Source: Phormidium tenue FACHB-886
GTDB taxonomy: Bacteria > Cyanobacteriota > Cyanobacteriia > Elainellales > Elainellaceae
Assembly: GCF_014764505.1 (NCBI RefSeq)
Contig: NZ_JACXWX010000009.1
Coordinates: 153,417-217,416 of the forward strand
Length of the DNA: 64,000 nt
Reading direction: 5' to 3'
Part shown: positions 42,211 to 53,084 of the stretch, piece after piece
How positions within the stretch are numbered: the stretch's first letter is position 1
How the letters are laid out: each line of letters starts with the position of its first letter
Notes under the pieces: generated by a model
Database searches by the model: none
Seen by the model: only the letters and a program-made list of their open reading frames with translations
What the model was told of the DNA's origin: nothing
Program-made: the position numbers and the translations under genes

Positions 42211-42612
42211 CTATTGCCCTTTGCGGATTTCTCGCGCCATAGTGCGAAAGGCATCTAGGCTGCTGTCTGCCCGCCGCCGTTCCAGATTAAGCTGTTCTGG
42301 TGCAGTGGTTGGTTGAGCATCGATCGGCAGTTTACCCTCTGCTTTCAGCTTCTCCATCGCCAGGGAGGAGATAGTCCGCACTGATGCGTTATCGGTGCCA
42401 ACTTTTAGCTTTGAAAAGGTTCTGCGAACCGATTTAGCTGAGCGCATGTACTCCAAGTTGCCGTAAGTTCTGGCTTCGTCTGCTTCCAAAAAGAAAGCAG
42501 CGGCTCTTGCTGCAGGCGAAGCGGGAATTTCTTTTTGCTTTGCGGCTGGCTTCACGTCTTCAACGTCGGCTTTGGGCTTTGAGCGAAATAAGTTGCTGAT
42601 GAATCCGGTCAC
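42211..42612 (-). CDS. Conserved cyanobacterial protein, unknown function
   Basis: About 133 residues from the GTG at 42610-42612, which has AGGAGA 7 bases upstream; the open frame extends 14 codons further without a site. The product starts VTGFISNLFRSKPKADVE, has a charged linker, and then a helical region (about 30-85, AFFLEADEARTYGNLEYMRS, KSVRRTFSKLK). It is basic and cytoplasmic, with no membrane helix. No named family is recognised. It is transcribed alone. Confidence 0.7.
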   Translation of the reverse strand: MTGFISNLFRSKPKADVEDVKPAAKQKEIPASPAARAAAFFLEADEARTYGNLEYMRSAKSVRRTFSKLKVGTDNASVRTISSLAMEKLKAEGKLPIDAQPTTAPEQLNLERRRADSSLDAFRTMAREIRKGQ

Positions 42613-42854
42613 TGAGGTCTCCTGAACGCTTAGACGTAACAGTAACATTATCATGAGAAATATAAAGTTTTATCAAGTATCTGAGTTATTTTTCTACAGA
42701 ACTGGTCACTATACCTGTACATTTCAGGGCTGTTCTTAGCCATTTCTTTAAAGTCAAGCAGGTATTAATCAATAAGTTTAAACTTTACTGAACCAAAAAT
42801 TTATTCCTGCAGGCAGCACGCTAGAACAGTCATAGTCATTGGAGTTCAGTTACC

Positions 42855-43082
42855 GTGAATACGATCTACAGTCCAGTTTCTGCCACCCTACAGCAAACCC
42901 TCGATCGGGTTGCAGCTCAAGCTGCCGATCGTAAAGACGAGGTGGTGCAACTGTTGAATGATGAGCAGCCTGCTAAGAGCCGCTTGGTAAACAAGATTTA
43001 CCAGCATTGCATGTGGTGGGAAGGCTGCTACTACTGTCAAGATGAGGCGCAGCGCTGGTATCAGGTAAAGTGTTTTAGGTAG
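42855..43082 (+). CDS. Small conserved-looking protein, unknown function
   Basis: 75 residues from a GTG at 42855, with GGAG about 11 bases upstream. It is a helical first half (LQQTLDRVAAQAADRKDEVV) and a C-terminal part rich in aromatic residues and cysteine (YQHCMWWEGCYYCQDEAQRW). The three cysteines could bind a metal or thiol partner. Its end overlaps the convergent tocopherol methyltransferase gene by 8 bases. No family is recognised. Confidence 0.55.
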   Translation: MNTIYSPVSATLQQTLDRVAAQAADRKDEVVQLLNDEQPAKSRLVNKIYQHCMWWEGCYYCQDEAQRWYQVKCFR

Positions 43083-43944
43083 GGGTTTCAGAATCGCTGC
43101 GGGTGGCACAAAGTAGCCCAAAGCGGATCAACCCTCGCTGATAGCCCCGCTGCATTAGCCCCAGCGACAAAGCCGCTTGAATTGTGCTCCAACCCGATCG
43201 CAGCAGTCCTACAACTGCTGCAGGAGACAAGGCTGAATCGATCACTACATTCCAAAAGGGCGCAACTGCCCTAGACCAGTCTGCCGTGCGGATCTGCTGA
43301 AAGCCGATGTTTTGGGTGATCGCCTCATATTCCGGCAGCGAGATCACATAGGGCAAACAATAAACCCGATAGATCTTTGCCAGATGCTCTTGCTCATCTG
43401 GGGTGAGGGAAGGCGCAGCAGGAGCAGTCGGACGGTGACACCAGGTCACAAAGATAAATGTACCGCCCGGCTTCAGGACGCGATAGCACTCCTGCAGAAA
43501 TTTCTGCTTGTCTGGCATGTGTTCGCCGCTCTCCAACGACCACACTAGATCAAACGATCGATCGGCAAACGGCATCTGCAGCGCATCCGCCACTTGAAAC
43601 GTAGCGCGATCGCTCAACCCTGCCGCCTCTGCCCGCGCGATTGCTCGGTCTGCCTGCACGGGACTTAATGTAATTCCCGTTACAGCCGCGTTAAATTTCT
43701 CTGCAAGATACAGCGAGCTGCCGCCAATTCCACAGCCCACATCCAGGATGCGATCGGCAGCTTGCACGTCTGCCCACTTCAGCAGCTCCTCAATCAGGTC
43801 GATCTGCGCTTGCCGCCGTTCTTTCGGCACTTCGCCCGCTGCCCCATAGTAGCCATGGTGCATATGCTCTCCCCAAACTTGCTCCCATAGACCGGAAGAG
43901 GCATCGTAAAACTGCTGAATTTGCTGCTGGAGAGATGAGGGCAT
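43075..43944 (-). CDS. Gamma-tocopherol O-methyltransferase-type SAM methyltransferase
   Basis: 289 residues. The N-terminal FYDASSGLWEQVWGEHMHHG matches the family that includes Synechocystis Slr0089 and plant VTE4. The SAM-binding motif I is ILDVGCGIGGSSLYL (about 65-79), with SPVQADRAIARAEAAGL next. The middle has WSLESGEHMPDKQKFLQECY, and the C-terminus ends RGYQRGLIRFGLLC. It adds the last methyl group to gamma-tocopherol to make alpha-tocopherol; the specificity is inferred from overall similarity. Confidence 0.88.
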   Translation of the reverse strand: MPSSLQQQIQQFYDASSGLWEQVWGEHMHHGYYGAAGEVPKERRQAQIDLIEELLKWADVQAADRILDVGCGIGGSSLYLAEKFNAAVTGITLSPVQADRAIARAEAAGLSDRATFQVADALQMPFADRSFDLVWSLESGEHMPDKQKFLQECYRVLKPGGTFIFVTWCHRPTAPAAPSLTPDEQEHLAKIYRVYCLPYVISLPEYEAITQNIGFQQIRTADWSRAVAPFWNVVIDSALSPAAVVGLLRSGWSTIQAALSLGLMQRGYQRGLIRFGLLCATRSDSETPT

Positions 43945-44142
43945 AGGAAGGGGAGATAAAAGGACGAAAAGTGAATCTATTTATTACCAGCGAGAAGTTC
44001 TTTGCTCGCTGCAAAATTATCAGGAAGAGCAGACTCAATCAGGACAGAAAACAAGGCGGCACTCCCGCCTTGCGATCGCAGTCTGTATTCTGGTATCTGT
44101 TGCTTTTGTTATTTAAGTTACGGATTTTGAGGGCATCTATTT

Positions 44143-44355
44143 ATGCAGCCTGAATGGATTAAAGAGCCGGGTGTAGAAGATCCGCCACCGCGATCGCCTG
44201 CCTCTAAGCCCACCCTGGCAGGAGAAATTCAGCAGGGATGGGGTTATGTGCTGTTTGTTTGGAACTTGTCCAAACGAATTCGTAGCTGGCGAAATCGGAT
44301 TCGCTTTATTGTAGGACTGATTCTGTGGAAACCAATTCTACCCGAAGATGAATAG
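44143..44355 (+). CDS. Small membrane-associated protein, unknown function
   Basis: 70 residues: a Pro-rich acidic start (EPGVEDPPPRSPASKP), then an aromatic amphipathic stretch (QQGWGYVLFVWNLSKRIRSW) and a short hydrophobic segment FIVGLILW near residue 57. No ribosome binding site is obvious. It precedes the hydroxylase gene by 37 bases on the same strand, so the two may be cotranscribed. No family is recognised. Confidence 0.5.
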   Translation: MQPEWIKEPGVEDPPPRSPASKPTLAGEIQQGWGYVLFVWNLSKRIRSWRNRIRFIVGLILWKPILPEDE

Positions 44356-44392
44356 CTTAAGAGGAACTGCAAAGCACAACAGAGGATGACCC

Positions 44393-44911
44393 ATGGTGTA
44401 TTACGATGCCAGCCAGTTTGAGTTTGTCCGCAATTTAGAAGCGCATTGGCAAACGATGCGGCAAGAACTCGATCGGCTGAAGCCCAAAGATTTTGTGGCG
44501 TATCCAGAGCGATACCTGCTGGACAAGCACACAGGCTGGGATGTATTCGGCTTGTATTTTGTCGGGGTCAAGATCGACATTAACTGCGAACTGTGTCCAC
44601 AGACCGCAAAACTTGTGAAGGCAGTTCCGGGAATGACCACGGCAGGTTTTTCCAGTTTGGCTGCAGGAGCGCATATTGTGCCGCACAGCGGCAGACCAAG
44701 CGGGGTGCTGCGCTGTCATATGGGGTTAGATGTGCCAGAACGCTGTGCCCTGCGGGTGGGCAAGGAGATCAAAACCTGGAAAGAAGGACAATGTTTAGTG
44801 TTTGATGACACCTCTGAGCATGAAGCCTGGAACTTAAGCAATCGGCCCCGCACTGTCTTGCTGTTGGACTTTAAAGTGCCGCCTGGATTTGTGTTTGCTC
44901 GGAGTAATTAA
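44393..44911 (+). CDS. Aspartyl/asparaginyl beta-hydroxylase-family protein
   Basis: 172 residues matching PF05118-type dioxygenases: PHSGRPSGVLRCHMGLDVPE provides the first iron His, the Arg and the fold core, and LVFDDTSEHEAWNLSNRPR the second His and the 2-oxoglutarate-side Arg. In eukaryotes such enzymes hydroxylate Asp/Asn in proteins; bacterial homologues act on unknown proteins or lipids. GAGG lies 8-9 bases before the ATG. The gene sits directly upstream of ktrB with 67 bases between. Confidence 0.85.
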   Translation: MVYYDASQFEFVRNLEAHWQTMRQELDRLKPKDFVAYPERYLLDKHTGWDVFGLYFVGVKIDINCELCPQTAKLVKAVPGMTTAGFSSLAAGAHIVPHSGRPSGVLRCHMGLDVPERCALRVGKEIKTWKEGQCLVFDDTSEHEAWNLSNRPRTVLLLDFKVPPGFVFARSN

Positions 44912-44978
44912 ATAAAGTGTTTCCCTAAACGCCGTTATAAAGTACATAGGAAACAGCTACAAAATACACTCCCTCAAC

Positions 44979-46313
44979 ATGACAGTTGCTCGAACGATCT
45001 GCTTAGGTTTCATTGGGATGATTGCCTTCGGTACGCTGCTGCTGCTGCTGCCGATCGCGAATGCAGCAGGCACATGGGGAGATTTGATTACGGCGCTGTT
45101 TACCTCTACCTCAGCGGTTTGCGTGACGGGCTTAGTCGTCGTCGATCCAGGCACCTATTTTTCGTTTGTCGGGCAGGTGTTTATTTTGCTGCTGGTTCAG
45201 ATTGGGGGACTGGGTTACATGACAGTCACTACCTTTCTGCTGCTGCTGCTGGGACGAAAATTTGGGCTGCGTGAGAAAATAGCCATTCAGCAATCGCTGG
45301 ATCGCCAAGGCATGTCGGGCGTGGTGCCGTTGATCAAGTCGATCGTTGCCGTCACGTTGTTTTTTGAGCTGACGGGCGCATTTTTGATGCTTCCGGTGTT
45401 TACACCGCAGTTTGGCTTTGCCAAAGGGCTGTGGTTCAGCCTGTTCCACAGCGTCAGCGCATTTAATAATGCCGGGTTTGGGCTACTCCGCGACAACATG
45501 ATTGGCTATGCGACTTCTGTGCCGATCAACCTGGTCATCCCCCTCCTGATTATTTTTGGTGGGATTGGCTATCAGGTGATTATGGAGATGTATTTTTGGC
45601 TGCGCAATCGCATCACAGGCAGCCGCGAACGGATTGTCTTTTCGCTCAATTTCAAAATCGCCGTCCGCACTTCTATTTTCTTGCTGATTGCTGGAACGAT
45701 CGCCTTTCTCGCAATTGAATATGAGAATCCAGACACGTTTCAGTCGTTTAGCTTCGGTGAAAAGGTTCTGCTAGCCTGGTTCCAAGCCGTTGTGCCGCGC
45801 ACAGCAGGGTTCAACTCGATCGACTACGGCAAGATGACGGATGCAGGCTTATTTTTGACCATCGCTTTGATGTTTATTGGGGCGAGTCCGGGCGGAACAG
45901 GGGGCGGCATCAAAACAACAACGCTGCGGGTGCTTTCGAGCTGCACTAAAACTGTTCTGCAGAATAAAGAAGAAGTGCTTTGCTACCAGCGCCAAATTCC
46001 AATGATCTTGGTAATCAAAGCGGTTGGGGTAGTGTTTGGCTCAGTGACGGCAGTGGCGATCGCCACAACGCTGATTGCCGTCAGCGATCCACAGATTAGT
46101 TTCATTCAAATTTTGTTTGAGGTGGTTTCTGCATTTGCCACAGTTGGGCTTTCTACGGGCATCACAGCCAGTGTTTCAATCGCAGGCAAGCTGGTGTTGG
46201 CTGCGATGATGTTTGTGGGTCGGGTGGGGGTGCTGCTGTTAATGTCGGCAATTTTGGGCGATCCAAAGCCTACCACGCTCAATTACCCCGAGGAGAATTT
46301 GCTGGTTGGGTGA
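44979..46313 (+). CDS. ktrB: Potassium uptake transporter subunit KtrB (TrkH family)
   Basis: 444 residues, about eight membrane helices in four M1-P-M2 repeats. Selectivity-filter glycines are seen in TSTSAVCVTGL, VSAFNNAGFGL, VVPRTAGFNS and VSAFATVGLSTG, and the gate loop in GASPGGTGGGIKTTTL. KtrB carries potassium, often with sodium, and needs the cytoplasmic KtrA ring. The next gene, 64 bases downstream, is that regulator, so the two form an operon. In cyanobacteria Ktr serves osmotic adaptation. Confidence 0.93.
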   Translation: MTVARTICLGFIGMIAFGTLLLLLPIANAAGTWGDLITALFTSTSAVCVTGLVVVDPGTYFSFVGQVFILLLVQIGGLGYMTVTTFLLLLLGRKFGLREKIAIQQSLDRQGMSGVVPLIKSIVAVTLFFELTGAFLMLPVFTPQFGFAKGLWFSLFHSVSAFNNAGFGLLRDNMIGYATSVPINLVIPLLIIFGGIGYQVIMEMYFWLRNRITGSRERIVFSLNFKIAVRTSIFLLIAGTIAFLAIEYENPDTFQSFSFGEKVLLAWFQAVVPRTAGFNSIDYGKMTDAGLFLTIALMFIGASPGGTGGGIKTTTLRVLSSCTKTVLQNKEEVLCYQRQIPMILVIKAVGVVFGSVTAVAIATTLIAVSDPQISFIQILFEVVSAFATVGLSTGITASVSIAGKLVLAAMMFVGRVGVLLLMSAILGDPKPTTLNYPEENLLVG

Positions 46314-46377
46314 AGGAGCTTGTCTATTTCTCACAGACCGGAGAAACTAGAGCTACTGACGTTTTAGGCTTTGTGCC

Positions 46378-47085
46378 GTGACTGTAACTTCGCCACTCTC
46401 TTCGCTAAGCTTTTTCAAAAATTTGCGGGCAAACAATCGGCAGTTTGCGGTAGTTGGGCTGGGGCGGTTTGGGCGAGCAGTAAGCCAAACTTTGCACCAT
46501 TTAGGCTATGAAGTGCTCGGTATTGATTGTGATGAGAAGCGCGTTGCGCAGTCTTTAACTGACCAAATCGTTTCTCATGCGCTCCAGCTTGACTCCACCG
46601 AGCCTTCGGCGCTGCGCGAAGCGGGCTTGTTTGAGTTTGATACTGTGATCGTGGCGATCGGCAACTTTGTGCAGGAAAGCACCGTGACGACGCTCAACCT
46701 CAAAGAGGGTGGCGTGCGCTATGTGGTTGCCAAAGCTTCTTCTGAGATTCACGGCAAGCTGCTGAAGCGAGTAGGAGCCGATCACGTCGTGTTTCCGGAG
46801 CATGAAATGGGCTGCGCCTTAGCCCGATCGCTGACTAAACCAGGAATCCTCGATCGCTTTGAGCTTGACCCAGACAACAGCATTGTGGAAGTAGTGGTTC
46901 CGGAAACCTTTGCAGGGAGAACAATCGTTGATCTCGATCTGCGAAAGCGCTACGGCTTAAATCTGCTGGCAGTTTGCACAGGCGACAAGTTTGAAATTAA
47001 TCCTTCCCCGATAATGCGGCTGCAGCAGGGCTGGCTGATGGTCCTCATTGGCGACAACAAAGGAATTGACCAGCTTCCGGTATAA
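46378..47085 (+). CDS. ktrA: KtrA/TrkA-type regulator of potassium uptake
   Basis: 235 residues. An RCK_N Rossmann domain has the NAD(H)/ATP-binding loop VVGLGRFGRAVSQTL (about 24-38) with Asp at the end of the second strand (VLGIDCDEKR). The C-terminal RCK_C domain starts near VEVVVPETFAGRTI (about 162). It forms the ring that opens or closes KtrB. The start is a GTG (46378-46380). It is 64 bases after ktrB and 12 bases before anmK. Confidence 0.93.
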   Translation: MTVTSPLSSLSFFKNLRANNRQFAVVGLGRFGRAVSQTLHHLGYEVLGIDCDEKRVAQSLTDQIVSHALQLDSTEPSALREAGLFEFDTVIVAIGNFVQESTVTTLNLKEGGVRYVVAKASSEIHGKLLKRVGADHVVFPEHEMGCALARSLTKPGILDRFELDPDNSIVEVVVPETFAGRTIVDLDLRKRYGLNLLAVCTGDKFEINPSPIMRLQQGWLMVLIGDNKGIDQLPV

Positions 47086-47097
47086 GATGCAATTCTC

Positions 47098-48237
47098 ATG
47101 ATGCAGCGTGTGATTGGGTTAATCAGCGGCACTTCAGTAGATGGTGTAGACGCTGCGCTGGTAGAAATTTCTGGCTCCACCCACGACCTTGCCGTTCGGC
47201 TGCTGGCTGGCGAAACCTATCACTATCCGGCAGAACTGCGATCGCAAATTCTGTCGGTTTGCAGCGGCGCACCGCTGGCAATGGCAGAGTTTGCCCAGCT
47301 TGATGATGCAATTGCCCAAGTGTTTGCCCAAGCGGCGATCGCCATTCAAGCCGGACAACCGCCCGCCGAGCTGATTGGCTCTCATGGGCAAACCGTCTTT
47401 CATCGTCCCCCTGCTGCTAGTTTGGGCTACAGCCTGCAGCTGGGGCGTGGCGCTCTCATCGCTGAGTTGACGGGTCTACCAACCGTCAGCAATTTTCGGA
47501 CGGCAGATATTGCGGCTGGAGGGCAGGGCGCGCCGCTGGTTCCGCCCATAGATGCCTGCCTCTTGCGCCATCCTGGCCGCAATCGCTGTGTCCAGAACCT
47601 TGGTGGAATTGGCAACGTCACCTATCTACCCGCTAGCTCCTCTAAAGTTTTGGGTTGGGATACTGGACCTGCAAATGCGCTGTTGGATTTGGCAGTGCAG
47701 CGCTTATCCGGGGGAACGCTAACCTTCGATCGCAATGGCGAATGGGCAGCCCAAGGCACCCCCTGTCAACCGCTGGTGACACACTGGCTTCAGCAAGATT
47801 TCTTTCAACAGCCTCCACCCAAATCAACTGGGCGGGAGCTGTTTAGCCCTGCTTATCTGGAGCAGTGCCTAGCAGATGCTGCCCCCTACTCTCTTAGCAC
47901 AGCTGATTTGCTGGCAACCCTAACGGAGCTCACGGCTGCCTCAATCGCCCACAGCTACCAGTTTCTGCCCCGCCTGCCCGATGAAGTGCTACTCTGCGGC
48001 GGCGGCAGTCGTAATCTCTACCTGAAACAGCGCATTCAGATCAACCTAGAATCTACGCGAGTTCAAACCACCGACGAGGCAGGGCTAAACTCTGACTACA
48101 AAGAGGCGATCGCCTTTGCTGTGCTAGCTTATTGGCGAATGCTCGGGATCCCTGGTAATCTCCCGGAAGTAACAGGGGCAAAGCAGCTTGCCCTTCTAGG
48201 GGAAATTCACCTGGTAGTCAAATCTACGCAAGATTAA
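47098..48237 (+). CDS. anmK: Anhydro-N-acetylmuramic acid kinase
   Basis: 379 residues. [17 protein letters not shown] at the start is the AnmK phosphate loop, followed by [13 protein letters not shown] (active-site Asp/His region), [14 protein letters not shown] and [16 protein letters not shown]. It phosphorylates and opens 1,6-anhydroMurNAc from peptidoglycan turnover to make MurNAc-6-phosphate. Two ATGs in a row are possible starts. It follows ktrA by 12 bases, so it is probably in the same transcript, although function does not link them. MurQ is not in the window. Confidence 0.93.
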   Translation: MMQRVIGLISGTSVDGVDAALVEISGSTHDLAVRLLAGETYHYPAELRSQILSVCSGAPLAMAEFAQLDDAIAQVFAQAAIAIQAGQPPAELIGSHGQTVFHRPPAASLGYSLQLGRGALIAELTGLPTVSNFRTADIAAGGQGAPLVPPIDACLLRHPGRNRCVQNLGGIGNVTYLPASSSKVLGWDTGPANALLDLAVQRLSGGTLTFDRNGEWAAQGTPCQPLVTHWLQQDFFQQPPPKSTGRELFSPAYLEQCLADAAPYSLSTADLLATLTELTAASIAHSYQFLPRLPDEVLLCGGGSRNLYLKQRIQINLESTRVQTTDEAGLNSDYKEAIAFAVLAYWRMLGIPGNLPEVTGAKQLALLGEIHLVVKSTQD

Positions 48238-48366
48238 GATGCAGGAGCAAGTGAAGAAGTGTAATATTTAGCGCTTTGTGCTGCGGGGAACACGGCTGCC
48301 TGAGGGCAACCCCAACAGCTAAACGCTGCGATTGCTCTGAAGATTAGCAGGACTACACGGGGCGAA

Positions 48367-48831
48367 ATGATAAGGACAAGTGTTGTGCCGCACACGTTTC
48401 TACTGGAATCAGGGCGTTGGACGCTGCAAGGGAGCTGGCTGGATCGGGATGCGATGCCAGTAACAGTCAAAGGTAAAATCCTGGTGGCTTGGAGCCGCGA
48501 TGATTGGTTCACAATGGTCACAAAGCTCATCTTTCCCAGCAGCAACCGCGACGAAATTTCATTTCAGTATCGCGGACGCTTCAACACAGGCGAACGTCAA
48601 TATACCTTTGTTCTCCAGCACAGCCTGTTAGGGCGAGTGGAAGGGGAAGGCTGGATTGCCCCCGAATCGATTGTGCAGCGCTACTGGGTGCTGGGCGATC
48701 GGCAACGTCGCACTGGCTTTGAGACGCTGCACCAGCTTTCTAGCGGGCAGTACTGTCTCTCCAGCAGCATTATGGCAGGGCACTATCTGGCAAGCACAAT
48801 GGAGGCGATCGTAGAGCGGCAGCCACAATAG
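48367..48831 (+). CDS. Conserved-looking cytoplasmic protein, unknown function
   Basis: 154 residues without a signal or membrane helix, rich in beta strands (FLLESGRWTLQGSWLDRDAM, then ISFQYRGRFNTGERQYTFVL). The pattern of aromatic strands with GxGWI near the middle suggests a small beta barrel like a lipocalin-type fold, but that is a guess. No family is recognised. It lies 129 bases after anmK on the same strand. Confidence 0.65.
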   Translation: MIRTSVVPHTFLLESGRWTLQGSWLDRDAMPVTVKGKILVAWSRDDWFTMVTKLIFPSSNRDEISFQYRGRFNTGERQYTFVLQHSLLGRVEGEGWIAPESIVQRYWVLGDRQRRTGFETLHQLSSGQYCLSSSIMAGHYLASTMEAIVERQPQ

Positions 48832-48902
48832 AACCAGAATTGCCTGCATCCAATCTTCCTTTAAGTCCGTATCGTACTCGTACCAATTGGCAAAGGTTCG
48901 AT

Positions 48903-49997
48903 ATGGCTTCAGACAACAACAATAGCTTTGACACTGCCCAAAACCTTGGTGTGCTAAGCAGAACCCGATCGATCTCTGGCTCTCTTGACCGTGAGAATAG
49001 AACCGATTTCCTTAAATTTCGAGTCACGAGTCGCAGCAGCCTGCGGGGTGTGTTGGACCGGCTGAGCAACAACGCCAGCTTCACCCTGTTTAACGGCAGT
49101 CGCCAGCAGATCGCTTCCTCCAACAATCCGGGTCGGCAGTCTGAGTCAATCACCACCCCTCTGAAGCGGGGCTCCTATTTCTTGCAGGTCAATCGCCAGC
49201 GTGGACAGACTGACTACAGGCTCAGGCTCTCTAGCAGCCCGCTTGCGGCGCCAACCCCAAGCACTGCCAAATTTGTGGGGCTGGCAGAGAACAACGCACT
49301 CGCGTTCTTCAATTCTGATAGCTTGTCGAACGTGACCCGGGTCAATGTATCGGGGCTACAGTCTGGGGAAAACCTACTGGGCATTGATTTTCGTCCAGCT
49401 ACGGGGCAGCTGTTTGGCGTGGGCAGCACGAGCCGTCTCTATAGCATCAACACCCAGACAGGTGCAGCTACACAAGTTGGCACAGGGCAGTTTGCCGTTC
49501 CGCTGAATGGCACCAGCTTTGGTATTGATTTCAACCCAACGGTTGACCGACTCCGCATTGTCAGCAACACAGGACAAAACCTGCGCCTCAACCCTGACAC
49601 AGGTGCAGTGGTAGACGCAAACCCGGCTCTGGAGGGAGTGCAGGCAGATGGTAACCTGAACGGGGCAACGACCTCGATCGACGCGACTGCCTACAGCAAC
49701 AGCTTCGCGGGTGCAACGACAACCACTCAGTACACCCTCAATGCCACGACCGATCAGCTATTCATCCAGAATCCGCCTAATGCGGGTACTCAAACACTGG
49801 TAGGTGCGCTGGGAGTTGACTTCAGCCCCAACAGTGGCTTCGATATCGTCTCCGCCAATAGCACCAATACGGCATTTGCCACCAGCAATTCGTCGCTGTA
49901 CTCCATCAACCTGACGACGGGTGCAGCAACGCTGGTAGGCAACGTCCGGGATATTGCTACGCCAATTAACTTGAGAGGATTGGCAACCAGAGCGTAG
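48903..49997 (+). CDS. DUF4394 protein with N-terminal PPC-like domain
   Basis: About 364 residues from the ATG at 48903, with AAGG 7-8 bases upstream; the frame opens 21 codons earlier without a site. Residues 1-100 resemble a bacterial pre-peptidase C-terminal domain (NNSFDTAQNLGVLSRTRSIS, RTDFLKFRVTSRSSLRGVLD). The rest is a DUF4394 beta-propeller-like domain (LLGIDFRPATGQLFGVGSTS, LYSINLTTGAATLVGNV). No N-terminal signal is present, so export by type I secretion, as with other PPC proteins of cyanobacteria, is possible. Substrate and role are unknown. Confidence 0.8.
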   Translation: MASDNNNSFDTAQNLGVLSRTRSISGSLDRENRTDFLKFRVTSRSSLRGVLDRLSNNASFTLFNGSRQQIASSNNPGRQSESITTPLKRGSYFLQVNRQRGQTDYRLRLSSSPLAAPTPSTAKFVGLAENNALAFFNSDSLSNVTRVNVSGLQSGENLLGIDFRPATGQLFGVGSTSRLYSINTQTGAATQVGTGQFAVPLNGTSFGIDFNPTVDRLRIVSNTGQNLRLNPDTGAVVDANPALEGVQADGNLNGATTSIDATAYSNSFAGATTTTQYTLNATTDQLFIQNPPNAGTQTLVGALGVDFSPNSGFDIVSANSTNTAFATSNSSLYSINLTTGAATLVGNVRDIATPINLRGLATRA

Positions 49998-50007
49998 TCG
50001 TTCGCTG

Positions 50008-50060
50008 GAGCAGGTGTTGTGTAGAGCCACACTTATGTACACTCTGTACAACACCTGCTC
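50008..50060. terminator. Shared terminator of convergent genes
   Basis: GAGCAGGTGTTGTG... (50008-50026) pairs with ...CAACACCTGCTC (50042-50060) over 19 positions with two wobble pairs. It touches the SpoIID stop codon and lies 10 bases after the DUF4394 stop. Confidence 0.7.
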
Positions 50061-51160
50061 TATTCGTAATCTTGCTGAATCCGACCCACGCCCGTACCGG
50101 GATAGTAGTTTGCCAGAATCTGCTGGTAGGTGTAACCCTGCTCCGCCAAACCTAAAGCACCTAACTGGCTCATGCCTTTACCCTGAAAAGCGTCCGCCAC
50201 AATATCATCTGAGGCTGCGTAAAGCGATTCCACAACGCCGCCCCGGTAGCTGACAAACTCTCCAGCGGTTACGTCAACGGCTTTGTTCGTCGCTTCGGCT
50301 TCTTTTTCAACGCCGCTGTAAACCTGGAAGTATTCATCGTCGCCTAGTTGATAAAGCGAGTTAACGGGTTTGAAATAATAGGTGAGGGCATAAGAGCGAG
50401 CAGCGACTGCCTGCGCCTTGAGCGCTTCTGGAGGCCAACTGGGGGGAACTTCGCTGGCAACCACGCTGTAGAGGTACTGCCGTAAATCCACTACATTCAC
50501 TCCCCACAGATGGCTCTCGTTGGCAGCAAGCATCAGTCTTCCTCGGTAAGTACGGCTGCCTAACGTGAATACAGACCCCAGAGCTGGCTCAATCCAGACG
50601 GGTGAAGTTACTTCGTAACCACCTACCAAAATCGTCTGCCCGTCGGCAGAAGCAGTATAGGGCGTGTTGGCGGAGAGCGTTCCTATATGCTGCTGATCGC
50701 GATCGATCAAATCAGCCGCTGCAGAAACGCTGAGGGTTAGGCTGGGGACTGCTTTGGCGATCGCGACCTGCATAGCAATTAGCGAATCCACCGATGCCAA
50801 GGAGGATTCAAACGCTGCTTTTGCCTGCTGGTTCATTGCCTGCTGCTCTGCAGTCAGCGAGGGCTGTGGTTCTGGCGCTGGGCTGGCGCTGGCAGAAGGA
50901 GAAGCGCTAGGTGTAGGGGATACCGAAGGGGAAGCACTAGGCGTGGGTACAGGGACGGATTTCGAGGCGATCGGCGCAGAGACAGCCGGAGCGGCCGTAG
51001 GGGCAACCGGACTTGCGGACCCAATCGAAGGAGCAGGCTGAGGCTGTCCATTGAGCAGCCCACTCAGCAGCAAAGCGCTTCCCAGCGCAAAAGCTCCTAG
51101 CAGCGGAAAGGCAACCCAGGAACGTTGCTTGAGCCACTTCACAATCATTTGTCCTTTCAT
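50060..51160 (-). CDS. SpoIID/LytB-domain protein
   Basis: 366 residues. A signal anchor lies near 14-34 (WVAFPLLGAFALGSALLLSG), followed by a Pro/Ser/Ala-rich linker (about 40-105), then the SpoIID domain from about 195 (YRGRLMLAANESHLWGVNVV, YLYSVVASEVPPSWPPEALK, AVAARSYALTYYF) and a C-terminal GKGMSQLGALGLAEQGYTYQ. SpoIID is a lytic transglycosylase acting on denuded glycan; the catalytic Glu in SEVP is present. It is likely to remodel peptidoglycan in the periplasm. Confidence 0.9.
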   Translation of the reverse strand: MKGQMIVKWLKQRSWVAFPLLGAFALGSALLLSGLLNGQPQPAPSIGSASPVAPTAAPAVSAPIASKSVPVPTPSASPSVSPTPSASPSASASPAPEPQPSLTAEQQAMNQQAKAAFESSLASVDSLIAMQVAIAKAVPSLTLSVSAAADLIDRDQQHIGTLSANTPYTASADGQTILVGGYEVTSPVWIEPALGSVFTLGSRTYRGRLMLAANESHLWGVNVVDLRQYLYSVVASEVPPSWPPEALKAQAVAARSYALTYYFKPVNSLYQLGDDEYFQVYSGVEKEAEATNKAVDVTAGEFVSYRGGVVESLYAASDDIVADAFQGKGMSQLGALGLAEQGYTYQQILANYYPGTGVGRIQQDYE

Positions 51161-52908
<1,748 letters not shown>

Positions 52909-53084
52909 TGTTTGACTGTAACCTTCAGCTCAATTTCTGCCCGAATGCACAGCTTTTTTAATCAAATTGGCAGAAATTGATAGGCGATCGCTTAACAAAT
53001 GCTGTTTCGTAACGCCGCCGTAGGACAATAACTGATAGCTGATTGCTCCGAAGCCATCGAAGTTCAACCCTCAGCGTCAACGTA

